Positions 1 to 7,920 of a DNA stretch of 41,408 nucleotides are shown here, piece by piece. A program made the translations under genes and the position numbers. Positions within the stretch are counted from its first letter, which is position 1. Every line of letters starts with the position of its first letter. The stretch is from Halioglobus sp. (GTDB lineage Bacteria; Pseudomonadota; Gammaproteobacteria; Pseudomonadales; Halieaceae): assembly GCA_002699145.1 (NCBI GenBank), contig PABK01000003.1, positions 1 to 41,408 on the forward strand, in the 5' to 3' direction. The notes below the pieces were generated by a model. It ran no database searches. It had not been told where the DNA came from and was given only the letters and a program-made list of their open reading frames with translations.

Positions 1-1
1 A

Positions 2-68
2 CTGGAGGGTCAACGGGTCCAGAGCGAGTATCTTAGCCTTCCGAGCCCTGGACCCGTTGACCCTCCAG
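2..68. repeat. Perfect 21-bp inverted repeat with 25-nt loop
   Basis: Positions 2-22 and 48-68 are exact reverse complements of 21 nt, separated by 25 nt (23-47). Loop positions 26-44 recur, with one mismatch and in opposite orientation, as the loop of the hairpin at 41189-41245, although the stems are unrelated. No ORF or promoter is evident here. It has no T tract, so it does not look like a simple intrinsic terminator. Most likely a copy of a dispersed palindromic element. Confidence 0.85.
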
Positions 69-91
69 GCCAGGTAACCCATGAATCAGCG

Positions 92-204
92 TTCCGAGGC
101 CAGAAAGCGTTTCCGCCCCGGGCCAGAGAACCAACCCGTGAGCGGTTCTACCCCGGGCCAGAGAACCGTACCGGCCAGCATAAGCGCCCCGGGGCCAGAG
201 AACC
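92..204. repeat. Dispersed repeat cluster, left end of window
   Basis: Positions 92-128 are an exact 37-nt reverse complement of 41177-41213. The motif CCCCGGGCCAGAGAACC occurs at 116-132 and 151-167, and with one extra G at 187-204. These are degenerate, reverse-oriented relatives of the 37-bp tandem repeat at 41066-41191. The stretch 1-308 holds no convincing gene: the open frame running from 81 into the phasin gene lacks a ribosome binding site and would translate these repeats. Confidence 0.8.
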
Positions 205-244
205 GCCCCCCTCCTCCGCAGGGACTTCTATTTACCCGGCATTC

Positions 245-253
245 TGGTTTAAT
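245..253 (+). promoter_or_regulatory. Possible extended -10 element for the phasin gene
   Basis: TG-G-TTTAAT matches an extended -10 (TGn followed by the hexamer), with no good -35. It lies 55 nt before the phasin start, leaving a leader that contains the ribosome binding site at about 294-301. Confidence 0.35.
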
Positions 254-308
254 AGTCGGCCCAGCGCGGTATCTCCTGACAAACCCGGTCCCGGGGAGGG
301 TAGATCAC

Positions 309-809
309 ATGAGCGACGATAAGAGCAAGGTGACCGACAAGGCGGGCGAGATCGCCCGCAATATCTGGCTCGCAGGCGTAGGCGCCTACGGCAAGGCGGT
401 CGAGGATGCACAGGGAAGGCTGGAGAAAGCGATGGAGCCACCCAAGCTTTTCAAGGATCTGGTCAAGGCCGGCACGGCCCTCGAGGAGGATGCCCGCGAG
501 GCCCTGGAAAGCACCTCCAGCGCGCGGCAGTCCGTGGAGGAGCGCATCGCCCGGGTGCGCGAGAACTTCCACAACCAGCGCCCGGCGCGTATTGAGGACC
601 TGGCCGAGCTGCACGACAAGGTGGACCGCCTGGGCCGCCAGGTGGATGCCCTCGCCCGCGCCCTCAAGGAACAGGGCGTAGCAGTGAGCCCCGGGCGCGG
701 CGCGCAAAAGAAAAAGGCCGCCGCGGGCGGGAAAAAAACTGCCGCCAGGAAAAAAGCACCGGCAAAGAAGGCCGCCACGCGCAAGAAAGCCGCCGCGAAG
801 AAACGCTGA
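309..809 (+). CDS. Phasin family protein (polyhydroxyalkanoate granule-associated)
   Basis: A 166-residue protein. Its N-terminal part, with the pattern ARNIWLAGVGAYGKA near residues 13-27, is the phasin helix region that coats polyhydroxyalkanoate granules. A long amphipathic/coiled-coil stretch follows (about 30-120). The last 40 residues are a Lys/Ala-rich tail (AAKK, KKAA repeats), as in PhaF-type phasins, where the histone-H1-like tail binds DNA and helps share granules between daughter cells. I chose ATG 309 because GGGGAGGG lies just upstream; the frame is open further upstream, but through repeats. The PhaD-like regulator gene follows after 18 nt in the same direction, which supports a PHA role. 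No PHA synthase is in this window. AlgP-type proteins have a similar tail, but the N-terminal phasin region argues against that. Confidence 0.85.
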   Translation: MSDDKSKVTDKAGEIARNIWLAGVGAYGKAVEDAQGRLEKAMEPPKLFKDLVKAGTALEEDAREALESTSSARQSVEERIARVRENFHNQRPARIEDLAELHDKVDRLGRQVDALARALKEQGVAVSPGRGAQKKKAAAGGKKTAARKKAPAKKAATRKKAAAKKR

Positions 810-827
810 GGCCGACGCCAGCGCCCG

Positions 828-1484
828 ATGAAGACCAGGGACCGGATTCTGCACACCAGCCTGGCCCTGTTCAACCAGGAGGGCGAGGCGGGAACGACCA
901 CCATCGACATCTCCAACGAGCTGGATATCAGCCCGGGCAACCTGTATTACCATTTCAAGGGCAAGGACCAGATCATCGCCGAGCTGTTCGCGCAGTACGA
1001 GCACGCCCTGTCGCACACCCTCACCGCCCCCATCGAAAAACCGCTGAGCGACGCATCGGGCAGCGTGGAGACCAACTGGTACTACCTGTACGTCGTGCTG
1101 GAGGAGATGTACCAGTACCGCTTTCTCTACCACAACCTGGACAACATCCTGCACCGCTACCCTGCCCTGCGCCGCGGCTTCAGACGCCTCATGCAGCTCA
1201 AGCGCGCGGCGATGTTCGCCATCTGCCAGGCGTTGCTGCAACAGGACGTGATCGACGCCCGCGACCAGCAGCTGCTGGGCCTGGCCGACAACATGACGCT
1301 GTGCCTGACCTTCTGGTTCAACTACGAGGACCTGCTGCACGACAGCCGCCCGCCGGAGATCACCATCCACCAGGGCGTGCTGCAGCTGCTCACCATGGTC
1401 GCCCCCTACCTCGGTGCGGACGAGCTGGATTTCTACCGCGATTGCGAGCAGATCTACGCGAGCATGCTGCAACAGGCGGGCTAG
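828..1484 (+). CDS. phaD: TetR-family regulator, PhaD-like
   Basis: A 218-residue one-domain regulator. The N-terminal helix-turn-helix (about residues 5-50) has the TetR pattern, with the recognition-helix segment ISPGNLYYHFKGKDQII. The opening MKTRDRIL and the ISPGNLYYHF segment closely resemble Pseudomonas PhaD as I recall it. PhaD controls phasin and PHA genes, probably in response to a fatty-acyl metabolite. The C-terminal ligand domain (about 60-215) is rich in aromatic and leucine residues. The gene starts 18 nt after the phasin gene and is probably co-transcribed with it; in Pseudomonas, phaD and phaF lie in opposite operons. The TAG stop overlaps the stop of the convergent methyltransferase gene in a shared CTAG. 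TetR family is certain; the PhaD assignment rests on recalled similarity and context. Confidence 0.75.
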   Translation: MKTRDRILHTSLALFNQEGEAGTTTIDISNELDISPGNLYYHFKGKDQIIAELFAQYEHALSHTLTAPIEKPLSDASGSVETNWYYLYVVLEEMYQYRFLYHNLDNILHRYPALRRGFRRLMQLKRAAMFAICQALLQQDVIDARDQQLLGLADNMTLCLTFWFNYEDLLHDSRPPEITIHQGVLQLLTMVAPYLGADELDFYRDCEQIYASMLQQAG

Positions 1485-2137
1485 GCCCGCGCGGCCGGGC
1501 GTTGCAGCAGGATCACATCGGCGCCGATAAACTGCACCTGCGCCGCGCGCTGCGCCGCCCACCAGCGCCAGGTCTGCGCGGAGAAGAAGCACACGTGCGT
1601 GGGGTCGTTCTTGTAGTGCCAGTTGGCGAAAGCCGCCCGGTCACGCACCAGCTTGGTCATGACGCCCAGCCAGCCCCCCGGGCGCAACAGCGACCACAGG
1701 CGCGCCAGTTCCTCTCCCGGCCGGTGCAGGTGCTCGACCACTTCGGTGGCGCTGATGAAATCGTAACTGCCCTGCAGCGGCGTCCGGTCGGGAGCGTAGA
1801 ACGGGTCGTAGAGGGCGACCTCGAAGCCGCGCTCGCGCAACATACACGCCAGCGCCGGCCCCGGCCCGCAGCCGAAGTCCAGCCCGCTGGCCGCGGGTGG
1901 CAGACGCGCGACCAGCGGCTCCGCCAGGCGCGACAGGAAAGCGCGATAGGCGGGGTCGCGCACGTCGTTGTCGTGCAGGTCGTACTCGGCGCGCTCGCTG
2001 GCGCGATCCGGCAGGTAACGCGGCTCCACGAACACCAGCGCACAGCGCCCGCAGTGCAGGTAGCCGCGCCGCGTATCCCGCGCGTAATCCGCCACCTCGC
2101 GGCCGGCGCACAACGGGCAGTGTGTTTCGGCGCTCAT
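1481..2137 (-). CDS. Class I SAM-dependent methyltransferase with N-terminal zinc-ribbon-like cysteines
   Basis: A 218-residue protein. Residues 7-32 hold two Cys-x2-Cys pairs (C7/C10 and C29/C32), likely a small zinc site. Motif I of the Rossmann methyltransferase fold follows at about 86-94 (LDFGCGPGP), then an acidic strand end (ALYDPFY) and a TEVVEHLHRPG segment, typical of methyltransferases that act on small molecules or modified sugars. It should transfer a methyl group from S-adenosylmethionine; the acceptor cannot be told from sequence. It diverges from the peroxiredoxin gene (52 nt between the starts) and converges on phaD with a 4-nt stop overlap. No partner gene suggests a pathway. 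Confidence 0.8.
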   Translation of the reverse strand: MSAETHCPLCAGREVADYARDTRRGYLHCGRCALVFVEPRYLPDRASERAEYDLHDNDVRDPAYRAFLSRLAEPLVARLPPAASGLDFGCGPGPALACMLRERGFEVALYDPFYAPDRTPLQGSYDFISATEVVEHLHRPGEELARLWSLLRPGGWLGVMTKLVRDRAAFANWHYKNDPTHVCFFSAQTWRWWAAQRAAQVQFIGADVILLQRPAARA

Positions 2138-2141
2138 CTGC

Positions 2142-2147
2142 TATTAT
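2142..2147 (+). promoter_or_regulatory. Possible -10 hexamer for the peroxiredoxin gene
   Basis: TATTAT in the 52-nt divergent gap, 42 nt before the peroxiredoxin ATG. No recognisable -35 at normal spacing, so this is a weak call. Confidence 0.3.
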
Positions 2148-2189
2148 CCCGGTTCACTTTTCCCATGACCCCGGCACGAGGAGTTCGAC

Positions 2190-2669
2190 ATGCCCATCCA
2201 GACTGGAGACAAAATCCCCGCCTGCACCCTGAAAACCATGGGCGCGGAGGGCCCGGTGGACATCACCACCGAGGACATCTTTAACGGCAAGAAAGTGGTT
2301 CTGTTCGCGGTGCCCGGCGCCTTCACCCCCGGTTGCAGCATGACCCACCTCCCCGGCTACGTGGTCAATGCAGACAAGATCAAGGCGGCGGGCGTGGACA
2401 CCATCGCCTGCATGGCGGTGAACGACGCCTTCGTCATGGGCGCCTGGGGCAAGGACCAGAACGCCGATGAAATCCTCATGCTCGGGGACGGCAATGGCGA
2501 GTTCACCGCCGCCCTGGGCCTGGAGCTGGACGGCAGCGGCTTTGGCCTGGGCACACGCAGCCAGCGTTTCGCCATGATCGTGGAAGACGGCACGGTGACG
2601 CACCTCAATGTCGAACCGGGAGCGGGCATCGACGTGTCCTCCGCAGAAACCATCATGGCGCTGCTGTAA
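2190..2669 (+). CDS. Peroxiredoxin, Prx5-like (AhpC/TSA fold)
   Basis: A 159-residue thiol peroxidase that should reduce H2O2 and organic hydroperoxides in the cytoplasm. The active-site loop is PGAFTPGCS, with the peroxidatic Cys at residue 49; the usual family motif is PGAFTPTCS, so the residue before Cys is Gly instead of Thr. C12 and C74 are also present; C74 falls where other bacterial Prx5-type proteins often have a second Cys. The RSQRFAMIVEDG segment supplies the conserved Arg of the active site. Length is normal for Prx5 without a fused glutaredoxin domain. GAGGAG at 2178-2183 sets the ATG start. It ends 30 nt from the convergent symporter gene with a strong hairpin between. Reductant is likely glutathione/glutaredoxin or thioredoxin (inference). 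Confidence 0.9.
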   Translation: MPIQTGDKIPACTLKTMGAEGPVDITTEDIFNGKKVVLFAVPGAFTPGCSMTHLPGYVVNADKIKAAGVDTIACMAVNDAFVMGAWGKDQNADEILMLGDGNGEFTAALGLELDGSGFGLGTRSQRFAMIVEDGTVTHLNVEPGAGIDVSSAETIMALL

Positions 2670-2683
2670 TCCCATCACCCGTG

Positions 2684-2717
2684 CCCCGGGTGCGCCCCCT
2701 CAGGGCGCACCCCGGGC
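2684..2717. terminator. GC-rich hairpin between convergent genes
   Basis: Stem of 6 + 7 bp (2685-2690 with 2711-2716, and 2691-2697 with 2703-2709), one bulged C at 2710 and loop CCTCA. It follows the peroxiredoxin stop and overlaps the symporter stop codon. No T tract on either strand, so it is either a weak bidirectional terminator or an mRNA 3'-end stabiliser. Confidence 0.5.
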
Positions 2718-4088
2718 CAGCAATACATAGCACACCAGGCTGATCACCACGGCGCCGAGCAGGTTCAGCGCCACCCCCTCACGCGCCATGCGCGCCGTAC
2801 TCACCAGGCCGCTGCCGAACACCACCGTGTTCGGTGCGGTGGCCACCGGCAGCATGAAGGCGCAGCTGGCGCTCATCGCCGCCGGCACCATCATCACTTC
2901 CGGCGGCAGGCCCGCCGCCAGCGCCGCGGCGGCCAGCACCGGCATCAACAGCGTGGTGCTGGCGGTATTGGAGGTGGTCTCGGTCATGAAGGTCACCGCC
3001 AGGCAGATCAACAGGATGGTGAGATACACCGGCAGCAGTGCGATATCCGCCAGCCAGCTGCCCAGCAGGTCGCTCAGGCCGGAATGCACGAAGCCCTTGG
3101 CCAGGCAGATGCCGCCGGAAAACAGCAACAGCACACCCCAGGGGATGGTGCTGGCGCGCTCCCAGTTGAGCAGGCGCTCTCCCTTGCCATCCGGCACCAG
3201 GAACATGACCACCACCGCCAGCAGGGCCACGGAGGCGTCGTTGGCCTGGGGCAGGTCCAGCCAGGTTTTCCAGCCGCCGAAGGGCTCGCTGCGCGTTACC
3301 CAGGCCAGCGCCGTGAGGCCGAACACCAGCAGGACGCGGCGTTCCGCTGCGCTCCAGGCGCCGACTTGCGGCAGGGTGACCTGCAGCCGGCCCGGCAGAT
3401 CCCGCGTCAGGTACAGCGCCATGATGGGCACCAGCAGGCATACCACCGGCAGCGCCCAGCCCATCCACTGGGTGAAGCTGATACTGTGCCCCGTCGTCTG
3501 CTGGTAGACCTGCATGAAGATCAGGTTCGGCGGCGTGCCGATCGGTGTGCCAATGCCGCCCACGCTGGCCGCGTAGGCCATACCCAGCAGCAGCGGCGCG
3601 GCGACCCGCTCCTTGTCTTCCACCGCATCCAGCACTGCCAGGGCCACCGGCAACAGCATCAGCGTGGTGGCGGTGTTGGAAACCCACATGCTGAGCACGG
3701 CGGCGGCCGCCATGAAGCCCATGACCAGGCGCCGCCCGCTGCGCGCGCCGAACAGGCGCACCATGGACAGGGCGATGCGGCGATGCGCTCCGGAGTGTTC
3801 CATCGCCTTGGACAGCAGGAAGCCGCCGAGCAGCAACAGAATGAGGGGAGACCCATAGGCCTGCCCCACCTCCGCCGGCGTCAGCACGCCCAGCAGGGGC
3901 AATACGGCCAGCGGCAGCAGGGAGGTGACGGGAATGGGCACCGGTTCGAACACCCACCACACCACGCACAGCACCGCGACAAAACTGACGACGGCCGAAT
4001 CGCGGCCCTCGCTCGCGGCCAGCAGCGCCACAGCCAGCGCCAGCAGCGGCCCCAGCAACAACGCGCCCTTGCGTACCTTCGACACCAT
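2700..4088 (-). CDS. DASS (SLC13) family sodium/anion symporter
   Basis: A 462-residue integral membrane protein with around a dozen hydrophobic segments. It has the two repeated DASS signatures: SNTATTLMLLP with GTPIGTPPNLIF in the first half, and SNTASTTLLMPV with LPVATAPNTVVFGSG in the second. In this family the paired SNT loops bind Na+ and the carboxylate. It probably imports C4-dicarboxylates such as succinate or malate; sulfate or citrate cannot be excluded from sequence. ATG at 4088 is preceded by GGGGAG. A perfect 7-bp hairpin sits directly upstream of that site. Divergent from moaA. Confidence 0.88.
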   Translation of the reverse strand: MVSKVRKGALLLGPLLALAVALLAASEGRDSAVVSFVAVLCVVWWVFEPVPIPVTSLLPLAVLPLLGVLTPAEVGQAYGSPLILLLLGGFLLSKAMEHSGAHRRIALSMVRLFGARSGRRLVMGFMAAAAVLSMWVSNTATTLMLLPVALAVLDAVEDKERVAAPLLLGMAYAASVGGIGTPIGTPPNLIFMQVYQQTTGHSISFTQWMGWALPVVCLLVPIMALYLTRDLPGRLQVTLPQVGAWSAAERRVLLVFGLTALAWVTRSEPFGGWKTWLDLPQANDASVALLAVVVMFLVPDGKGERLLNWERASTIPWGVLLLFSGGICLAKGFVHSGLSDLLGSWLADIALLPVYLTILLICLAVTFMTETTSNTASTTLLMPVLAAAALAAGLPPEVMMVPAAMSASCAFMLPVATAPNTVVFGSGLVSTARMAREGVALNLLGAVVISLVCYVLLARGAP

Positions 4089-4099
4089 TCACTCCCCGC

Positions 4100-4117
4100 G
4101 CCACACGCCCGTGTGGC
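4100..4117 (-). promoter_or_regulatory. Hairpin abutting the symporter ribosome binding site
   Basis: Perfect palindrome with 7-bp GC-rich arms (GCCACAC / GTGTGGC) and a 4-nt loop. It ends 2 nt upstream of the ribosome binding site of the minus-strand symporter gene, so it may be an mRNA structure or a dyad operator in the moaA/symporter divergent region. Function unknown. Confidence 0.45.
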
Positions 4118-4192
4118 ACATCCTGTCCCAGTGCCGGCAGGCTGTAAACCCCGCGCTGGAGCGGCGCGCACAAGGCCTGTAAACTCGGGCGC

Positions 4193-5203
4193 ATGAACCG
4201 GACCGATACCCCACAACTGATCGATCGCTTCGGGCGCCGTGTCGACTACGTGCGCCTGTCGGTCACCGATCGCTGCGATTTCCGCTGCGTGTACTGCATG
4301 GCCGAGGACATGAGCTTCGTACCCAAGCCCGAGGTGCTTTCCCTCGAGGAGTTGTACGAGGTGGCCAGGGCGTTTGTCGACCTCGGCGTCAGCAAGATTC
4401 GCCTCACCGGCGGCGAACCGCTGGTGCGTAACAACATCATGTCCCTGGTGCGCCGCCTGGGCGCACTGGATGAACTGCGGCAACTGGCGCTGACCACCAA
4501 CGGTTCGCAATTGCAGCGCCTGGCGGGCGGCTTGCGTGAGGCCGGGGTGAAGCGCGTCAATGTCAGCCTGGACAGCCTGCAGGCGCGCAAGTTTCGCAGC
4601 CTGACCCGGCACGGCAATCTCGAGCAGGTCATCGCCGGTATCGACGCCGCGGTCGCGGCGGGGTTCGAGGGCCTGCGCATCAACGCGGTCATCCTCAAGG
4701 GACGCAACGACGACGAGGTGACGGACCTGGTGGACTTCGCCCTGCAGCGTGGCATCGACATCGCCTTTATCGAGGAGATGCCCCTGGGACTGATCGACGA
4801 GCACGACCGCGCCCTCAGCTTTTGCTCCAGCGAAACCCTGCGCGAGATAATCGGCGCGCGCCTGCCCCTGCGCGCGCTGGGCGACCCCGATGGCAACGCG
4901 GGCCCGGCGCGCTTCTACGCCGTGGGCGAGCATCCCACCCGTATCGGCTTTATCTCTCCGCACAGTCACAACTTCTGCCACCTGTGCAACCGCGTGCGCG
5001 TCACCGCGGAGGGGCGCCTGTTGCTGTGCCTGGGCAACGAACACTCCGTGGACCTGCGCGCGGTACTGCGCGCCCCCGACTACACGCCCGCCCGCTTGCG
5101 CCAGACCATTGTCGACGCCATGTCGATCAAGCCCGAGCGGCATTACTTCGACCTGCAGGACGAACCCCAGATCGTACGCTTCATGAACGCCACCGGCGGC
5201 TGA
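4193..5203 (+). CDS. moaA: GTP 3',8-cyclase MoaA (molybdenum cofactor synthesis, step 1)
   Basis: A 336-residue radical SAM enzyme that converts GTP to (8S)-3',8-cyclo-GTP, the first step of molybdopterin synthesis. The N-terminal [4Fe-4S] cluster site Cx3Cx2C is C28/C32/C35. The SAM-binding TGGEPL follows. The second, substrate-binding cluster site is C262/C265/C279. The protein ends in Gly-Gly, the conserved C-terminal tail of MoaA. Length is normal for the family (about 330). A possible -10 (TAAACT, 4180-4185) lies so close to ATG 4193 that the transcript would be nearly leaderless. No other moa genes are in the window; its partner MoaC must be elsewhere. Followed by the MoxR gene after 61 nt. 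Confidence 0.95.
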   Translation: MNRTDTPQLIDRFGRRVDYVRLSVTDRCDFRCVYCMAEDMSFVPKPEVLSLEELYEVARAFVDLGVSKIRLTGGEPLVRNNIMSLVRRLGALDELRQLALTTNGSQLQRLAGGLREAGVKRVNVSLDSLQARKFRSLTRHGNLEQVIAGIDAAVAAGFEGLRINAVILKGRNDDEVTDLVDFALQRGIDIAFIEEMPLGLIDEHDRALSFCSSETLREIIGARLPLRALGDPDGNAGPARFYAVGEHPTRIGFISPHSHNFCHLCNRVRVTAEGRLLLCLGNEHSVDLRAVLRAPDYTPARLRQTIVDAMSIKPERHYFDLQDEPQIVRFMNATGG

Positions 5204-5234
5204 GCCCGCGAGCGCCCGCGGCGCCAGGATGGCG

Positions 5235-5240
5235 TACAAT
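5235..5240 (+). promoter_or_regulatory. Possible -10 hexamer before the MoxR gene
   Basis: TACAAT lies upstream of the ribosome binding site GAGAGG (5252-5257) and GTG 5265. It overlaps codons of the longer alternative start (ATG 5229), which favours GTG 5265 as the real start. No clear -35. Confidence 0.35.
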
Positions 5241-5264
5241 AGCCCGCCCGTAGAGAGGAAAGCC

Positions 5265-6227
5265 GTGCAAGCACAGGAATATCCACAGCTCGATTCCATC
5301 GAGCAGATCGAGGAGGGGTTCGAATCCTTCGGCTATATCTGCAGCCGCAAGATCGCCACCGCTGTTTTCCTCGCGTTCAAGCTGCGCAAGCCGGTCCTGG
5401 TAGAGGGCCCCCCGGGCGTGGGCAAGACCGAGCTGGCCAAGACCACGTCCCTGCTGCTGGACACGCCGCTGATACGCCTGCAGTGCTACGAGGGCCTGGA
5501 CGAGGCCAAGGCGCTGTACGAGTGGAAGTACGGCAAGCAACTGCTGTACACACAGGTGCTCAAGGAGAAGCTGGGCGACCTGCTGCACGGCGCCAGGGGC
5601 CTGGCCGAGTCCGTGGAGCGCCTGCACCAGTTCGGCGACATCTTCTATTCCGAGGATTTTCTCGAGCCCCGCCCCCTGCTGCGCGCCATGCAACAGGAGA
5701 AAGGCGCCATCCTGCTCATTGACGAGGTGGACAAGTCCGATTACGAATTCGAGTCCCTGCTGCTGGAGATTCTCTCCGACTACCAGATTTCCATACCCGA
5801 GATAGGCACGGTCAAGGCGCGCACCACGCCGCTGGTATTTCTTACCAGTAACAATACGCGAGAGATATCCGACGCACTCAAGCGCCGCTGCCTGCACCTC
5901 TACATCCCCTTCCCCACCGTCGAACTGGAGGAGCGCATCATCCGCTCGCGCGTACCCGACATCGACGCGCAGTTGCGGCACCAGCTGGTGGAATTCGTGC
6001 ACTCCCTGCGCCAGCTCGACCTGAAGAAGGTGCCGGCCATTTCCGAAACCATCGACTGGGCGCGCAGCCTGCTGCTGTTGCACGCCGAACACCTGGAGGA
6101 GGAGCTGGTGCGCAGCACCCTCAATGTACTGCTGAAGTTCGAGGAGGATATCGAGTCCACCGATTCGGAACTGCGCACCCTGGTGCGCGACAGCGGTGCA
6201 CCTTCCGGGGCGAGCGCGCCCGGCTAG
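5265..6227 (+). CDS. MoxR-family AAA+ ATPase
   Basis: A 320-residue AAA+ protein. Walker A is GPPGVGKT at 48-55, Walker B is LLIDEVD with D153/E154, and a sensor-1-like SNNTREISDALKRRC segment follows. MoxR proteins are ATP-driven chaperones that act with VWA-domain partners to insert cofactors into, or mature, specific protein complexes. The VWA partner is the next gene, 50 nt downstream. GTG 5265 is preferred because GAGAGG sits 7 nt upstream; an in-frame ATG at 5229 would add 12 residues but has no such site. The client is unknown. The downstream zinc-ribbon, DUF1631-like and PilZ genes run in the same direction and may belong to the same unit. Confidence 0.9.
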   Translation: MQAQEYPQLDSIEQIEEGFESFGYICSRKIATAVFLAFKLRKPVLVEGPPGVGKTELAKTTSLLLDTPLIRLQCYEGLDEAKALYEWKYGKQLLYTQVLKEKLGDLLHGARGLAESVERLHQFGDIFYSEDFLEPRPLLRAMQQEKGAILLIDEVDKSDYEFESLLLEILSDYQISIPEIGTVKARTTPLVFLTSNNTREISDALKRRCLHLYIPFPTVELEERIIRSRVPDIDAQLRHQLVEFVHSLRQLDLKKVPAISETIDWARSLLLLHAEHLEEELVRSTLNVLLKFEEDIESTDSELRTLVRDSGAPSGASAPG

Positions 6228-6277
6228 CGGCTCGCCGCCGGTCGCGGGAACGCGCAACCAGGACAGGGAGCCAGCCC

Positions 6278-7711
6278 ATGCAGTCAAACCTTGTCAGTTT
6301 CATCCAGGTCTTGCGCAGCCACGATGTCCGGGTATCGCCGGCGGAGACCCTGGACGCGGTAGATGTGGCCGCGACGCTGGGTTACGCCGACCGCGCCCTG
6401 CTGCGCGACGGCCTGGGCATGACCCTGGCGAAAACGCCTGAAGAGGAGGCGATCTTCCTGCAGTGCTTCGAGCGCTATTTCAGCCAGGACCTGGCGGATT
6501 TCTCCTCGCAGGAGAGCGCCGACGACGAGAATGCGGAGGGCGCGGCGGACCCGGCAACGGCCGGCGAGGCGGCGCAACAGGACGGCGCTGCGGCTGCGGA
6601 GGACGCCCGGGCGGAGGCGCTGCAGGCGGCCGCGGGAGACAGCCCGGCGCTGGCCTCGCTGTTGCAGTCCAGCCTGATGCAGAACCTGATGAACAACGAA
6701 CGCAACGCGCTGACCCTGGCCATGGCCCAGGCGGCCGAGCGCGTCGGCCTGGCGCAGATCGAAATGTTCACCCAGCGCGGGCAGTACACCCGACGCATAC
6801 TGGACGAGATGGGCGAGCAACAGATTCGCGGCGCCGTCATCGAACTGGAGCAGGCGCGGAGCCCGGCCCTGCCCGTCGTGCAGCGCTACCGCGATATCCT
6901 GCGCGAACAGGTGCGCGACTACGTGGAGCGGGAGTACCTGCTGCACGCCGAGGGCCGCAATCGGCAGTTCATGGACGAAATCCTGAGCAAGACCCGGCTC
7001 AACAACATCGAGCACGTCTACCTGCACAAGGTGCAGGATCTCATCCGGCGCATGGCGAAGAAGCTGGCCTCGCGACACGCCCACAAACGCCGTCGCCTGA
7101 AACGCGGACAGCTGAACATGGCCAAGACCCTGCGCCGGGGGATCGCCAATGACGGTGTGCTGTTCAACGTCTACTGGCGCCAGGTGAAAAAGGAAAAGCC
7201 GCAACTCCTGGCCGTCTGTGACGTGAGCGGCTCGGTCGCGCAGTACGCCAAGTTCCTGCTGCTGTTCCTGTACAGCCTGCAGGATGTGCTGCCGCGCGTG
7301 CGCAGCTTCGCATTTTCCAGTCACCTGGGAGAAGTCAGCGAATACTTCGACAACTACCCGGTGGAACAGGCGATAGAACTGGTCAACATGAAGTACGGCG
7401 GCGCCACCGACTACGGCAACAGCCTGGCGGATTTCGCCCGCCTGGCCATCGACGACATCAACAGTAACACCACGGTCATAATCCTGGGCGACGCGCGCAA
7501 CAACAACGGCGAAGCGCGACTGGATATCCTGCAGAGCATCTACCAGCGCGCGCGCCAGGTCATCTGGCTGAACCCCGAGTCGCGCCGCGCCTGGGGAACC
7601 GGGGATTCCGAAATGCAACGCTATCAAAGCGCCTGTCATTTTTCCGCCGAATGCAATAATCTTAAGCAACTGGAGCGCGTGGTCGACCAGCTCCTCAAGA
7701 GCACCCGATAA
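6278..7711 (+). CDS. VWA-domain protein, CoxE-like (MoxR partner)
   Basis: A 477-residue protein. The N-terminal region (1-70) resembles the CoxE/YeaD-type VWA-containing family: short helices beginning with residues for swarm-like LVSFIQVLRSHDVRVSPAET. An acidic Ala/Glu-rich linker runs from about 75 to 125. A helical region rich in Arg/Glu follows (130-290). The C-terminal VWA domain starts near 305 and has a complete metal-ion site: DxSxS at D315-S319, plus a later GGATDYG threonine and a GDARNN aspartate. It is the usual partner of the MoxR ATPase upstream, together forming a chaperone/metal-insertion pair. No signal peptide or membrane segment, so cytoplasmic. The next gene starts 5 nt after the stop, indicating translational coupling. 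Confidence 0.85.
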   Translation: MQSNLVSFIQVLRSHDVRVSPAETLDAVDVAATLGYADRALLRDGLGMTLAKTPEEEAIFLQCFERYFSQDLADFSSQESADDENAEGAADPATAGEAAQQDGAAAAEDARAEALQAAAGDSPALASLLQSSLMQNLMNNERNALTLAMAQAAERVGLAQIEMFTQRGQYTRRILDEMGEQQIRGAVIELEQARSPALPVVQRYRDILREQVRDYVEREYLLHAEGRNRQFMDEILSKTRLNNIEHVYLHKVQDLIRRMAKKLASRHAHKRRRLKRGQLNMAKTLRRGIANDGVLFNVYWRQVKKEKPQLLAVCDVSGSVAQYAKFLLLFLYSLQDVLPRVRSFAFSSHLGEVSEYFDNYPVEQAIELVNMKYGGATDYGNSLADFARLAIDDINSNTTVIILGDARNNNGEARLDILQSIYQRARQVIWLNPESRRAWGTGDSEMQRYQSACHFSAECNNLKQLERVVDQLLKSTR

Positions 7712-7716
7712 TCTCC

Positions 7717-7920
7717 ATGGCCTATTTCTGCAAAGATTGCAGCTACCGCGGCAAAAAGAGTGGTCAGGCCGGAGAATGTCCGGCGTGTGGCTCGTTCAAC
7801 CTGGCCAAACGCCGGGACATCGGCCGCGAGGAGGCGCCGCCACCCAGGTGGCGCGTCGTCCTCGTTCTGCTACTTTGGGGCATTCTGGGCACGCTGGTGC
7901 TGTCGAAGATCATCGAGTGA
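7717..7920 (+). CDS. Small zinc-ribbon membrane protein, unassigned
   Basis: A 67-residue protein with two Cys-x2-Cys pairs (C5/C8 and C21/C24) that look like a zinc ribbon or rubredoxin-like knuckle. A charged/proline linker follows, then one transmembrane segment at about 45-63. Predicted topology is a cytoplasmic zinc ribbon anchored by a C-terminal helix. It starts 5 nt after the VWA gene, and its TGA overlaps the GTG start of the DUF1631-like gene in GTGA. It is therefore tightly coupled to both and likely works with them. I do not recognise a named family. Confidence 0.8.
   Translation: MAYFCKDCSYRGKKSGQAGECPACGSFNLAKRRDIGREEAPPPRWRVVLVLLLWGILGTLVLSKIIE

Noticed and set aside
81-308. 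76-codon N-terminal extension of the phasin
   Set aside because: It translates the repeat cluster, has no ribosome binding site, and the phasin family begins at ATG 309.
249-1592. Long antisense open frame opposite phasin and phaD
   Set aside because: High GC makes long shadow frames common; this one is low-complexity with no ribosome binding site or family resemblance, and it lies opposite two clear genes. The same holds for other long frames opposite moaA, lysA, argH, ubiD and the hem genes.
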